From an uncultured Christensenella sp. (GTDB taxonomy: Bacteria; Bacillota; Clostridia; Christensenellales; CAG-917), in contig CAJTYG010000003.1 in NCBI GenBank assembly GCA_910584155.1, positions 1-64,000 of the forward strand: DNA of 64,000 nt. The letters are read 5' to 3'. Positions 52,425 to 61,985 of the stretch are shown here, piece by piece. The first letter of the stretch is position 1; each line of letters starts with the position of its first letter. A model generated the notes under the pieces. It had not been told where the DNA came from. It did no database searches and saw only the letters and a list, made by a program, of their open reading frames with translations. Made by a program: the position numbers and the translations under genes.

Positions 52425-53003
52425 ATGATGCTCATAGTAGGCTTGGGAAACCCCGGCGCAAAATACAAGGACACCTATCACAACATAGGCTTTAAGTTGG
52501 TTGACGCTTTGGCGGAACGCCTCGGCGTAAAATTTTCAAAGAATATCTGCGACGCAAAGGTGGCGGAGTGTAAAAAAGCGGACGTCATACTTGCAAAGCC
52601 GCAGACCTTTATGAATTTGTCGGGCGAGGCGGTGAAAAAGCTGCTCCGCACGTATGATATAGACGCACAGTCGCAGCTCATCGTATGCTATGACGACGTG
52701 GATTTGCCCATAGGCAAGCTGCGCTTAAGAGAAGAGGGCAGCGCAGGCACTCACAAGGGTATGCGCAGCATTGTAGATGAGTTGGGCACTCAAGGCTTTT
52801 GCCGTCTGAGGGTGGGCGCAAGGACTCCCCTTCTTGCAGACGGAGAGATTGCGCTAATAGATTTTGTTCTGTCCAAAATAGATTATCAATATAAAGAGCA
52901 GCTTCAAGCTGCACTAAACAACGGCGTGCTTGCCTTAGAGGACCTCATAAAGGGCATCCCCTTTGCACGTGTGCAGGAAAAACTGAACAGATATTGCAAT
53001 TAA
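52425..53003 (+). CDS. pth: Peptidyl-tRNA hydrolase
   Basis: The 192-residue Pth has VGLGNPGAKYKDTYHNIGF (catalytic His), KPQTFMNLSG and DDVDLPIGKLRLREEGSAGTHKG. It frees tRNA from stalled peptidyl-tRNA. AAGGAG supports ATG 52425. pth next to mfd is a classic Firmicute pair. Confidence 0.93.
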   Translation: MMLIVGLGNPGAKYKDTYHNIGFKLVDALAERLGVKFSKNICDAKVAECKKADVILAKPQTFMNLSGEAVKKLLRTYDIDAQSQLIVCYDDVDLPIGKLRLREEGSAGTHKGMRSIVDELGTQGFCRLRVGARTPLLADGEIALIDFVLSKIDYQYKEQLQAALNNGVLALEDLIKGIPFARVQEKLNRYCN

Positions 53004-53027
53004 ACGCAAAAGAGGCAATGCAATCAA

Positions 53028-56000
53028 GTGGCAATTCCAAGTATATTTCAGCTTAAAAATCTGGGCGAACAGCTCACAAAGCTCGATGGGTTAAACGAAA
53101 TACGTTTGCCCGATCCTGCTTTGGGCGCAGTATCCGTCGTCAGGGTGACAGAGGGCGCAAAGGCGCATATCGTCGGAGCGCTGTCCTGCCGCCGTCTTGT
53201 CGTAGCGGCGGACGCATACGGCGCAAAGAGCCTTGCAAGCAGAATAGAAAGCTGGGGCAACAGAGTTGCATATCTGCCATACAGGGACGATATGCTCATT
53301 GCACGCAAGGGCTTTACGCCTACGAATATGTACGAGCGATTGAGTGCGCTCGCACGCATTGCGGACGGCGACGTGGACGTTATAGTGACCTCGGCGGACA
53401 GCCTGCTACAGCGTTTTCCCGCAAGGCGGCTTGTAAAAAGGTTTACCGTAAAGGTCAAAAAAGAGGATATAATTGCGCCTCAAGCGCTGGCGGATAAGCT
53501 TGCGTTTGCAGGCTACAAACGGCAGGAAGCTGTGGGCGATATAGGCGAGTTTGCCGTGAGAGGTGATATTGTCGACGTGTATTCGGCAAGCGGAACGGCA
53601 TACCGCATAAGCTTTTTTGACGAGCTTATAGAGGATATACACGTAATAGACATCGAGAGTATGGCTTGCTCCAACGAGGTGGAAGAGGTCACGTTTATTC
53701 CGCTTAGCGACATTCTTGCGGACGAAGAGCTGCTCGATAGCGCAAGCTTAGCTATGAAGCCGCATTTAAATGCAAAAAACTGTGCGGAGGCAAGAGAAAA
53801 TCTGCACGTGGGCGCTTGCGATCCGTCCGCAGTCTGGGCGCTTCCGTTTATGCTTGACGGTATGCAGACGTTGCTGGAATATCTTGACGACGGACAAACG
53901 CAGGTTTTGGTCTTTGACGAGCCTAAGGTCGTCAGCGACAAGCTCGAGATACTCGAAAAGGAATTTGACGGACGTATAAAAAATCTCACCGAGGGCGGCG
54001 AGATATTGCCCGAGCATAAAAATGTCTATATCACTTTGCACGAGTTCAGACGTCAGATGCTGAAGCTGCGCAAGCTCAGCTTTACGTCGATGATATTGAG
54101 CAATCCTCTGTTTACGCCGACGTATCTTGTAGAGCCAAAGACAAGACCTGTCACAAAATATTATCTCGACCCCGCTACAGTGCAGAACGATATAAAGAAC
54201 TTTGTGCGCAACGGCGCAAGAGTGATATTTGCCTGCGGCAGCAAGGAGCGTGCTTTAAGCGTCAGAGACAGCTTGAGAGAGGCGGAAATAGGCGCCGAAT
54301 ACAGCGAGGACGCAGAGGGCGAAGCGCAGGTCTTGGTGACGTCGCTCAAGGTTGACACGGGCGTGATCTATCCTGTGCAAAAGGCTGTAATAGTGGGTAT
54401 GTCCGAGTGCATAGGCAAGCTCAGCGTAAAACCCGCTTATGTGCAGAAAAAGCAGTTTAACGTGCCAAAAGCGGGCGATTATGTAGTACATCGTGTGCAC
54501 GGCGTAGGACTTTGCGAGGGCACTACCCGTATGAAGACGGGCGAATTCGAGCGGGAATATATCGTCATAAAATACCGTGACGGCGACAAGCTTTATGTGC
54601 CCACCGACCAAATGGACAACCTGCAAAAGTTTGTCGGCGAGGAACATCCTACGCTCAATAAAATAGGCGGAAAAGAGTTTGCTAAAGAAAAGGAAAAAGT
54701 CAAAAAATCCGTTCGTAAGCTTGCCGTCAACCTTGTCGAGCTTTACGCAAAGCGTGAAAAACAGCGTGGATACAAATACTGCGATGACACCGTCTGGCAA
54801 AAAGAATTTGAGGATAGCTTCGAATACTGCGAGACTGAAGATCAGCTCAAAGCCATAGCCGATATAAAGCGGGATATGGAAGAAGGGCGCATAATGGACA
54901 GGCTCATCGTAGGCGACGTGGGCTTTGGCAAAACTGAGGTCGCATTCAGAGCGATGTTTAAAACCGTGCTCGACAACAAGCAGGCGGTGCTGCTTGCGCC
55001 AACTACGATTCTTGCAAGGCAGCACTACGAAAACCTTGTAAAGAGGCTTGCGCCGTTCGGCATAAAATGCGGCTTGCTTACGAGGCTGCAATCCGCAAAG
55101 GAAAACAGCAATCTCTTAAAGGGCATAAAAGACGGCTCCGTGTATATGGTGGTGGCAACGCATAAGGTGCTTGCAAAAAGCGTGGAGTTTAAGGATCTCG
55201 GACTTTTGGTGCTCGACGAGGAACAGCGCTTCGGCGTCGAACACAAGGAAAAGCTTAAGGAAAGATATCCGCTTGTAAACGTGCTTACACTGTCGGCAAC
55301 GCCCATACCACGCACGCTCAATATGTCGCTTACGGGCGTAAGGGATATATCTATGCTCGAAACCGCCCCTCAGGGCAGGCTGCCTATACAGACCTACGTC
55401 GTCACCTACAGCGACGCAATTTGTGCGGACGCTATTGCGAGAGAGATGGCACGAGGCGGACAGACGCTCATACTTTTAAACGACATTTCGCAGCTCGCTT
55501 CGTTTGCGCAGAGGCTGTCGTCGCTCGTCGAGGGCGCAAGGATAATCACTGCGCACGGACAAATGCCCGCAGGAGCTCTCGAGGAGCGTATGAGCGCATT
55601 TTACGACAAGCAGTATGATGTGCTTGTATCCACCACTATAATAGAAAACGGCATCGACCTGCCCGACGCAAATACGCTCATCGTTTTAAACAGCGGCAAT
55701 TTCGGTCTTGCGCAGCTCTATCAGTTGAGAGGCCGAGTCGGGCGCAGGGGCGTGCTTGCGCACGCATACTTTACATTGCCGCCAAACGGCACGCTCAATG
55801 ACAATGCGGAAAAACGACTTAAAACCTTGCTTGACAATACCGAGATAGGCAGCGGCTTTAAGGTTGCAATGTCCGACCTTTCCATCAGAGGCGCAGGCAC
55901 GCTGCTCGGTGCGGAGCAAAGCGGACATATCGAAAAGGTGGGATACGAAATGTATCTCGAGATACTCAACGAAACCGTGCAGGAAATCAAAACGGGCGTT

Positions 56001-56453
56001 GTGCAGAAGCCCGTGCGTGATGTGGAAATGCGTGTGGACGCTATGGCGTACATCAGCGACGGCTATGTGAGCAGCAGGGATAAGCTGAAGGTGTACAAGC
56101 GCATTTCAGGCGTAGCAAGCAAAGCGTCGAGAGATGCGCTCATAGCCGAGCTTAGCGAAATTTACGGCCCCGTTGACCTGCCGCTTGAAAATCTGATAAA
56201 TATAGCGTTGCTAAAAAATCTTGCCGCAGGCTTTGACGTCTCGAGGATAGTCATAAACAAAAACGGGGCGGGCGCAAATTTCTACGATGCGGACGTGTTT
56301 AAAAACGAAACTCTTATGCGTGCGGTATCCGCCCACGCAAGCAGCGTTGTGATGACGACCACCATTCCGCCCACGTTATTGTTTGACGTTAACAAAAAGA
56401 CGGCGGAGCAAAAGCTTGCGATAATGATAGAGTTTTTCTCAAGTGCGGAATGA
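53028..56453 (+). CDS. mfd: Transcription-repair coupling factor
   Basis: The 1141-residue Mfd has a UvrB-like N-terminus, the RNA polymerase-interacting CarD-like domain (GDYVVHRVHGVGLCEG, about 485-550), a helicase core with GDVGFGKTEVA, LDEEQRFGVEHKEK and IENGIDLPDANT, RecG-type GRVGRRG, and the C-terminal D7. It removes stalled RNA polymerase at lesions and recruits UvrA. It starts with GTG. Confidence 0.94.
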   Translation: MAIPSIFQLKNLGEQLTKLDGLNEIRLPDPALGAVSVVRVTEGAKAHIVGALSCRRLVVAADAYGAKSLASRIESWGNRVAYLPYRDDMLIARKGFTPTNMYERLSALARIADGDVDVIVTSADSLLQRFPARRLVKRFTVKVKKEDIIAPQALADKLAFAGYKRQEAVGDIGEFAVRGDIVDVYSASGTAYRISFFDELIEDIHVIDIESMACSNEVEEVTFIPLSDILADEELLDSASLAMKPHLNAKNCAEARENLHVGACDPSAVWALPFMLDGMQTLLEYLDDGQTQVLVFDEPKVVSDKLEILEKEFDGRIKNLTEGGEILPEHKNVYITLHEFRRQMLKLRKLSFTSMILSNPLFTPTYLVEPKTRPVTKYYLDPATVQNDIKNFVRNGARVIFACGSKERALSVRDSLREAEIGAEYSEDAEGEAQVLVTSLKVDTGVIYPVQKAVIVGMSECIGKLSVKPAYVQKKQFNVPKAGDYVVHRVHGVGLCEGTTRMKTGEFEREYIVIKYRDGDKLYVPTDQMDNLQKFVGEEHPTLNKIGGKEFAKEKEKVKKSVRKLAVNLVELYAKREKQRGYKYCDDTVWQKEFEDSFEYCETEDQLKAIADIKRDMEEGRIMDRLIVGDVGFGKTEVAFRAMFKTVLDNKQAVLLAPTTILARQHYENLVKRLAPFGIKCGLLTRLQSAKENSNLLKGIKDGSVYMVVATHKVLAKSVEFKDLGLLVLDEEQRFGVEHKEKLKERYPLVNVLTLSATPIPRTLNMSLTGVRDISMLETAPQGRLPIQTYVVTYSDAICADAIAREMARGGQTLILLNDISQLASFAQRLSSLVEGARIITAHGQMPAGALEERMSAFYDKQYDVLVSTTIIENGIDLPDANTLIVLNSGNFGLAQLYQLRGRVGRRGVLAHAYFTLPPNGTLNDNAEKRLKTLLDNTEIGSGFKVAMSDLSIRGAGTLLGAEQSGHIEKVGYEMYLEILNETVQEIKTGVVQKPVRDVEMRVDAMAYISDGYVSSRDKLKVYKRISGVASKASRDALIAELSEIYGPVDLPLENLINIALLKNLAAGFDVSRIVINKNGAGANFYDADVFKNETLMRAVSAHASSVVMTTTIPPTLLFDVNKKTAEQKLAIMIEFFSSAE

Positions 56454-56594
56454 CCTTTTATAATAATCAATTTGCAAATATCAAGGCAGCGAGCTAAGAG
56501 AAAAGAATTCCGTCAAAAGCACATCTGATACGTATACAATCCTAAAGACTGAACATCTTGTAGGTGAGTTGTTCGACAAATAAACGTTTTATAT

Positions 56595-56629
56595 ATACAG
56601 AAAGCGCAGATAAACTGCGCTTTCTGTAT
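56595..56629. terminator. Bidirectional terminator between mfd and the collagen-like gene
   Basis: A perfect 15-bp stem: ATACAGAAAGCGCAG (56595-56609) with CTGCGCTTTCTGTAT (56615-56629). Confidence 0.8.
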
Positions 56630-56643
56630 AGTTTAACATAATA

Positions 56644-57840
56644 TCATATCAGCTTTAACACGGTGAGATTCGCTCCGCTGTAAGTCGATTCCTCGGTCGA
56701 CGCATTGTGGATTGAAAGCGCCGTCGGGGCGGCTGCGACATATACGATGGTCTTGCTTACGTTTGCTTCCTGCGTGTTTGCCGTTTCGTTTGTAACGGTC
56801 TCTCCCGCTATTGCGGCGCCGTTCTGATATAACTGCATGCTGAAGGTCCCGTTTGCGCCCGATGTGCCTGTGCCTCCAAAGCTTACAAGATAAGTGCCTG
56901 CGGGGACGTTGACCGCATTTGCCGAAACGCTCATAGTCGTGCCCGTTGTGGCTGCGGTCTGCGTGATGGGAATTATTGCGCCTGCCGCAACTGTCTGAGC
57001 GCCTGCGCCTGCATATAAAGCGTCGCTCGTACCTGCAGGTCCTTGAGGTCCTTGTGGACCTGTAGCGCCCGTTGCGCCTGTTTCACCTTGCGGACCCTGC
57101 GGGCCTGTTGCGCCTGTTGCACCCGTAGCTCCTACGGGACCTTGCGGACCTGTCGCACCTGTTTCACCTTGAGGGCCTTGAGGACCTGTTGCACCCGTTG
57201 CACCTTGAGGTATGCCGAAGGTAAAGGTGAATATCTTTGCCGTATCCGGACCCGATGCTGTCACAGTTGCAGTTGCGGGCGAGCCTGCTGCGAGAGTTGT
57301 CGCCGTTGCGGTTGGAGTGCCAAAGCCTGCCGCAGCGCCTGTTGCACCCGTCGCACCTGTAGCACCTGTTTCGCCTTGCGGCCCCTGCGGCCCGACAGGA
57401 CCCTGTGGACCTGTAGCACCCGTAGCGCCTGTTTCGCCTTGCGGTCCCTGCGGTCCTACAGGACCCTGCGGACCGATTGCACCTGTAGCACCTGTTTCAC
57501 CCTGCGGCCCCTGCGGCCCGATAGGACCCTGCGGACCCGTTGCGCCGGTAGCGCCGGTCGCACCCGTCGCACCTGTTGCACCTACGGGACCTTGCGGTCC
57601 CTGCGGACCTGTAGCGCCGGTCGCACCTGCAGGACCTTGAGGACCTATAGCGCCGGTTGCGCCTGTGGCACCCGTCGGGCCCTGCGCTCCCATCGGACCC
57701 ATTGGTCCCATAGGACCTGCGGGACCTTGAGGTCCTTGCGGTCCTCGTAGGCATACGTTGGTGACACGGTTGCAGCAGCCGTCATCGTTGAAGCGGTTGT
57801 CGTGGCACCCGCAGTGATTGTTGCAGTTGTTGAAAAACAT
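56644..57840 (-). CDS. Collagen-like surface (exosporium-type) protein
   Basis: The 398-residue protein has a Cys/Asn/His-rich head (about 1-32), then long Gly-X-Y tracts (mostly GPQGPx and GATGAT units) interrupted near 170-215 by a non-collagen segment (GTPTATATTLAAGSPATATV), and a C-terminal globular domain of about 120 residues of the BclA/BclB type. Such proteins form trimeric filaments on spores or cells. AAGGAGG precedes the ATG. The near-perfect repeats allow easy length variation. Confidence 0.88.
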   Translation of the reverse strand: MFFNNCNNHCGCHDNRFNDDGCCNRVTNVCLRGPQGPQGPAGPMGPMGPMGAQGPTGATGATGAIGPQGPAGATGATGPQGPQGPVGATGATGATGATGATGPQGPIGPQGPQGETGATGAIGPQGPVGPQGPQGETGATGATGPQGPVGPQGPQGETGATGATGATGAAAGFGTPTATATTLAAGSPATATVTASGPDTAKIFTFTFGIPQGATGATGPQGPQGETGATGPQGPVGATGATGATGPQGPQGETGATGATGPQGPQGPAGTSDALYAGAGAQTVAAGAIIPITQTAATTGTTMSVSANAVNVPAGTYLVSFGGTGTSGANGTFSMQLYQNGAAIAGETVTNETANTQEANVSKTIVYVAAAPTALSIHNASTEESTYSGANLTVLKLI

Positions 57841-58016
57841 AATAAAAATCCTCCTTGACTGATATGTAAGAGGAATGAGAGATTTTTACTACTTGACATA
57901 TACTATGCTTTTTGCAAATAAAGAGTTACTAAATTTAAAATACGGTTGACTAAAATACATATAAACTTTATATTTGTAGTGTCAAAGAAAATACTATATT
58001 TAAGAGGATATGATTT

Positions 58017-58865
58017 ATGGAAAAAGCCGATTTGGAAAACAAATTTAAAGCCTATCTCGAGGCTCAGTTCAGACAGATCGCTCCTACAAAGTCCGCTATG
58101 GAATATCGCAAGAGCCTGCTTATCAGGCTGTCCGACAGGGCGCAGGAGCTACGCATAAAGGGCATGAACGACGACGAGCTGATATATAACACAGCTATCG
58201 CCGAGCTCGGCGATTTGCAGGCGCAGCTGCGTGATTACGAAAATAAAACAGTCAGGGCGGAGGTCACACGCAAAATGACGGCGCTTGGCGTAAGCGTCGG
58301 GCTTGCATATATAGTTTTGCTTGTGGCGGCATACCTCATCGTCGGCTTTGTAACAAAGCTTTGGCACCCGACGTGGCTTATTATCACTGGCGGCTTGCTT
58401 TTGGGACTTATCGGTATTATCGTGTTTGCTATAGTCAAGCTTGCAAAAAAGGATAAGCTTTTGTTTGTGCGTGGACTTGCTGCGTTCGCCGAAGTGCTGT
58501 TGAGCACGACTGTATTCTTGTTTTTGCAGCTTGTGGGCGGAATAAACGGCAGTTGGATGACCTTCCTTGTTATGGTAGCCTTGATCGCTACGGTGGATAC
58601 GGTTTTGGCTTTTTTGAGCGACAGCAAGCTTAAATGGCTTGAGTTGCCCGTCGCAATAGAGATAGTTTGCGTGATGCTGTATGTCATACTCGGGCTTTGC
58701 ATAAGGACGTTCTGGCACCCCGGTTGGTTGCTTTGCCTCGGCGGCTTTGTGTTTGCAATGGTGCAAATCATCGCCGTGCTTGCAAGGCGTGCAAGCCAAA
58801 AGAAAAAGGAAGAGGTTGAAAGCAACACTGCCGTTGACGAAAGCTATTGGACTAAATGGGACTGA
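58017..58865 (+). CDS. Permease-prefix domain membrane protein
   Basis: The 282-residue protein has a helical N-terminal domain (about 1-80; LSDRAQELRIKGMNDDELIY, IAELGD) of the permease prefix/DUF1700-like type, then six or so transmembrane helices. The role is unknown; related proteins accompany PadR regulators, none of which is nearby. Confidence 0.7.
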   Translation: MEKADLENKFKAYLEAQFRQIAPTKSAMEYRKSLLIRLSDRAQELRIKGMNDDELIYNTAIAELGDLQAQLRDYENKTVRAEVTRKMTALGVSVGLAYIVLLVAAYLIVGFVTKLWHPTWLIITGGLLLGLIGIIVFAIVKLAKKDKLLFVRGLAAFAEVLLSTTVFLFLQLVGGINGSWMTFLVMVALIATVDTVLAFLSDSKLKWLELPVAIEIVCVMLYVILGLCIRTFWHPGWLLCLGGFVFAMVQIIAVLARRASQKKKEEVESNTAVDESYWTKWD

Positions 58866-58892
58866 TATAGAGTCAAATCGATGGAGATATAT

Positions 58893-60185
58893 ATGAAAAA
58901 GACTACGGTTAAAGCGGAAATGTGGGATAGAATGCAATTTCTGTTCCGCAATTTCTATGACAGAATGGTGCACCTCAAGCTTTATTACAGCGGTAAGCTG
59001 GATATTGAAGCTTTAAAGTCCGCAGTGGTATTTATGCTCGAGCGTACGCCTGTGCTGCACAGCAGCTTCAATACGACCGTCACCGAGCCGTATTGGCAGG
59101 AGGAGCAGTACACCGCAGACGACGTTGTGTCCGTGCAACAAAGCGAGGACTCAGATTTGGACGCCGACGAGTTTCTTGCGGGCGTGATCCCTTATGACAA
59201 CAACGTACAGATAAAGGTGGCGTTGTTTGAGCAAGGGGATAAGACGGTGCTCGCCGTGCTCGTAAACCATATGTGTATGGACGGCGGCGATTTTAAATAT
59301 TTTATGGCTACGCTATGCGCAAACTACAATCATCTCGTGCGCAAGGAATACAGTGCCATAAACGTAAAATCGGGCTCGAGAAGCTTTGAACAGGTGTACT
59401 CTAAATTTAGCGGACGTGACTTGAAAAAGGCTCGCAATCTTTACAAGAATGTGAGCAAAAACAAGGATAAAGTGCCGTTTCCGTGGACTGAACCCACAGA
59501 TTTGGATAAAAACCGCATTGTAAGACGTGAAATAGACGCACAGCGTTTTACACAGTTTAAGGCAGCCGCAAAGGCTTTGGGGATAACTGTGAACGACGCC
59601 GTTATGGTGGCGACCATACGCACGCTGTACGATATCTGTCATCTCGACGACGACCGTCCGCTCACCGTTTCCTGCGCAATAGATTTGAGACGTCATATCG
59701 TAGAGGGCGGCGCTAAGGGCGGACTTACAAACCACACCGCTTGGCTTGCCTGCAGGACGGAGCAGAAGGGCGAAAACGTGCGTGATACCGTCGCAAACGT
59801 GGTGAACGCTATGCGCAAGCACAAGCGTGACAAGTTTATGGGGCTCTATTCGCTGCCGTTGCTTAATCTGGCATATACGATCTTCCCGCAGGACGTCGCA
59901 GAATTTGCGATAAAGCTCGGTTATGACAATCCGCTGCTTGCGGTGAGCAATATAGGTATGCTCGGCGACGAACGCTTAAAATTTGACGGCACAGAGCTTG
60001 AGGGCGGATATATGTCGGGCGCAACAAAATTCAAACCGTATTTTTTGATGTCCGTCACCACGTTGCTCGGCAAAATGACGCTGTCAACATCCATGCGTGG
60101 CAACGATGAGGACGTAAAGCTCGTCAACGAATATTTTGACCTAATCGAAAAAAATATCGACGAATTTATAATGCTCAACGAATAA
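58893..60185 (+). CDS. Condensation-fold acyltransferase-like protein
   Basis: The 430-residue protein belongs to the CoA-dependent acyltransferase superfamily (condensation domain, wax ester synthase/DGAT-like). The active-site motif is VNHMCMDGG, a variant of HHxxxDG with Asn in the first position. Later NDAVMVATIRT and LLAVSNIGML match the family. It could acylate a lipid or small molecule, or be catalytically altered. Start chosen at ATG 58893. It is adjacent to an esterase gene. Confidence 0.75.
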   Translation: MKKTTVKAEMWDRMQFLFRNFYDRMVHLKLYYSGKLDIEALKSAVVFMLERTPVLHSSFNTTVTEPYWQEEQYTADDVVSVQQSEDSDLDADEFLAGVIPYDNNVQIKVALFEQGDKTVLAVLVNHMCMDGGDFKYFMATLCANYNHLVRKEYSAINVKSGSRSFEQVYSKFSGRDLKKARNLYKNVSKNKDKVPFPWTEPTDLDKNRIVRREIDAQRFTQFKAAAKALGITVNDAVMVATIRTLYDICHLDDDRPLTVSCAIDLRRHIVEGGAKGGLTNHTAWLACRTEQKGENVRDTVANVVNAMRKHKRDKFMGLYSLPLLNLAYTIFPQDVAEFAIKLGYDNPLLAVSNIGMLGDERLKFDGTELEGGYMSGATKFKPYFLMSVTTLLGKMTLSTSMRGNDEDVKLVNEYFDLIEKNIDEFIMLNE

Positions 60186-60282
60186 AGTAGGTAAGCAATA
60201 TTTTAAAAAGATATTGCAAGTTTAAGCTGCATATGATAAACTGATAACAATTAACATACATTTGTAGCATAAGGAGGGATTT

Positions 60283-61197
60283 ATGACTTTTGCAGAGTTT
60301 TTGTTCGTCGCAATTGACAAATTGTTTGACGGTGGACAAAACAAAAAGAAAATGCTCAAATTCAAGGGCGTCGACTTCAATGAGGAAAAAGACATAGCCT
60401 ACGGCGAGAGCGAAAGCGAAAAGCTTGACATTTTTTATGTGAAAAGACCTGAGGGCGAAAAGTATCCCGTGATGTTCCTCATACACGGCGGCGGCTTTGT
60501 CGCAGGCGACAAGCACTATCGCAGAGGGCTTGCAAGATGGATGGCAGACAAGGGATATTTTGTCGTAAACGTCAACTATGCGCTTGCGCCTCAGTATAAA
60601 TTTCCAACCGGACTGCAGCAGCTTGTAAAGGCGCTCAACTGGGTGGGCGAAAATGCCGAAAAGTATAATTTCGACCTTGACAATATTTGCGTTTCGGGCG
60701 ACAGCGCAGGCGGATATTATTCGGCTATGCTCGCCTGTATCACAACAAACAAGAGCCTGCAGGAAAGATTTGGCGTCAGCACGGAGCTTAAGTTCCGCAC
60801 TGCGATGATCGACTGCGGCATTTACGACGCACAGGAAGCGCTCGGCAGAAAGATGCCGTTTAAGCTTACTGACAGAATTTTGTTTGACTTTGGCGGCGTG
60901 CACGTCAAAGACCTTGACAAATATGAGTATGCCGACGTGCTTGCGCCCTACGTGTTTGTTGACGAGACTTTCCCCATTTCATTTATCACCTATGCGGAAA
61001 AGGACTTCTTCTGCAAGGGACAGGGACAAAAACTCATCGCAAAGCTCAAAGAGTTGGGCGTACACGTTGAGGAACATCATTCCACGAAGTTTATGGACAA
61101 CCACTGCTTCCCTCTCAACTGGAACAAGGGTGCGGCAAAGGAAAACGTCAAGCTTGTGGGCGAGTTTTTAAGAAAGACGGCAAACAAAGAGATTTAA
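60283..61197 (+). CDS. Alpha/beta hydrolase, HSL-like esterase
   Basis: The 304-residue protein has IHGGGFVAGDKH (oxyanion HGGG), the nucleophile in SGDSAGGYYS, and a late His in MDNHCFPLN. These mark the hormone-sensitive lipase-type carboxylesterases. TAAGGAGGG precedes the ATG. It follows the condensation-fold gene by about 100 bp and may act on the same ester. Confidence 0.85.
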   Translation: MTFAEFLFVAIDKLFDGGQNKKKMLKFKGVDFNEEKDIAYGESESEKLDIFYVKRPEGEKYPVMFLIHGGGFVAGDKHYRRGLARWMADKGYFVVNVNYALAPQYKFPTGLQQLVKALNWVGENAEKYNFDLDNICVSGDSAGGYYSAMLACITTNKSLQERFGVSTELKFRTAMIDCGIYDAQEALGRKMPFKLTDRILFDFGGVHVKDLDKYEYADVLAPYVFVDETFPISFITYAEKDFFCKGQGQKLIAKLKELGVHVEEHHSTKFMDNHCFPLNWNKGAAKENVKLVGEFLRKTANKEI

Positions 61198-61214
61198 ATA
61201 CATACCGTAAAGAC

Positions 61215-61240
61215 AAAGCGTCCTCGGCGAGGACGCTTTT
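61215..61240 (+). terminator. Terminator
   Basis: AAAGCGTCCTC pairs with GAGGACGCTTT around GGC, followed by a short T-run. It is only 10 bases before the next ATG. Confidence 0.7.
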
Positions 61241-61249
61241 ATAAATGCT

Positions 61250-61906
61250 ATGAGAAAAAAAGAAGCACAGTTCAAGCCTAAGACGGCGGAATATGAGGGA
61301 CAGGGCGAGGCGGTACCGATAACCGAAGACGGGCTTAAGGAAGCGGCGCTCCAAAAACAGGACGAGCTTCAGAAGCAAGACAAAAAGTCGTCCGTAGTCA
61401 CAAAGATAAGCGCTGTGTGGACAATTATTTCCACGCTGTATGCCATTGCCACAACGGGCATATTTATAGGCAGAGGCTGGGTGTCGCACGTGGCTTCCAT
61501 CGTGCTTGCTTGCATTTTGGGCGTGTACGTGTGTGTGTTTATCGTGCTTGTGGTGTTTACCTTTAAGGACGCAAAGGGCGGCACAAAGCAGGTGAAGCTG
61601 TATCGCAAAACGCTTAAGATTTTTAAGGCGATCGCAAACGTCGTGCTGCTATCTCTGGCTGCGGTGTCTATGGTGGGAATGAGCTTTAAGGGCATAGACC
61701 AAGTGGCGAAGCTGATATTTTTTATAGCGACCTTTGTCGTTGCGGTCATACAGCTTGGGCTTAAGGTCACTTTGTTTGCAATGAAGCTCATTCGTATGAG
61801 GATAGCAAAAGCCTTTAAGGTGGAGTTTTATAAGTTTGTAGACGGGCGCAAAAAGAGAAAAAGCGTTGCGATGAAATATAAGGAAAGCAGATATAAACAG
61901 AAATAG
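61250..61906 (+). CDS. Membrane protein, 218 aa
   Basis: The charged N-terminus (about 1-50) is followed by four hydrophobic helices and a basic tail (RKKRKSVAMKYKESRYKQK). No family is recognised. The start sits just past a terminator hairpin with no clear SD, so it may be expressed by read-through or from the next in-frame codon. Confidence 0.6.
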   Translation: MRKKEAQFKPKTAEYEGQGEAVPITEDGLKEAALQKQDELQKQDKKSSVVTKISAVWTIISTLYAIATTGIFIGRGWVSHVASIVLACILGVYVCVFIVLVVFTFKDAKGGTKQVKLYRKTLKIFKAIANVVLLSLAAVSMVGMSFKGIDQVAKLIFFIATFVVAVIQLGLKVTLFAMKLIRMRIAKAFKVEFYKFVDGRKKRKSVAMKYKESRYKQK

Positions 61907-61935
61907 TTTTTCGCAGAAAAGATACTTTAAATAAG

Positions 61936-61972
61936 CAATATCCGCACTTAATGTGCGGATATTGTATGTTTT
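61936..61972. terminator. Bidirectional terminator
   Basis: CAATATCCGCAC pairs with GTGCGGATATTG around TTAAT, between convergent genes. Confidence 0.8.
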
Positions 61973-61985
61973 GGTGCATTTGTTA

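Noticed and set aside
57043..57750. Plus-strand Cys/Arg/Thr-rich open frames
   Set aside because: They are complements of the collagen Gly-X-Y repeats.
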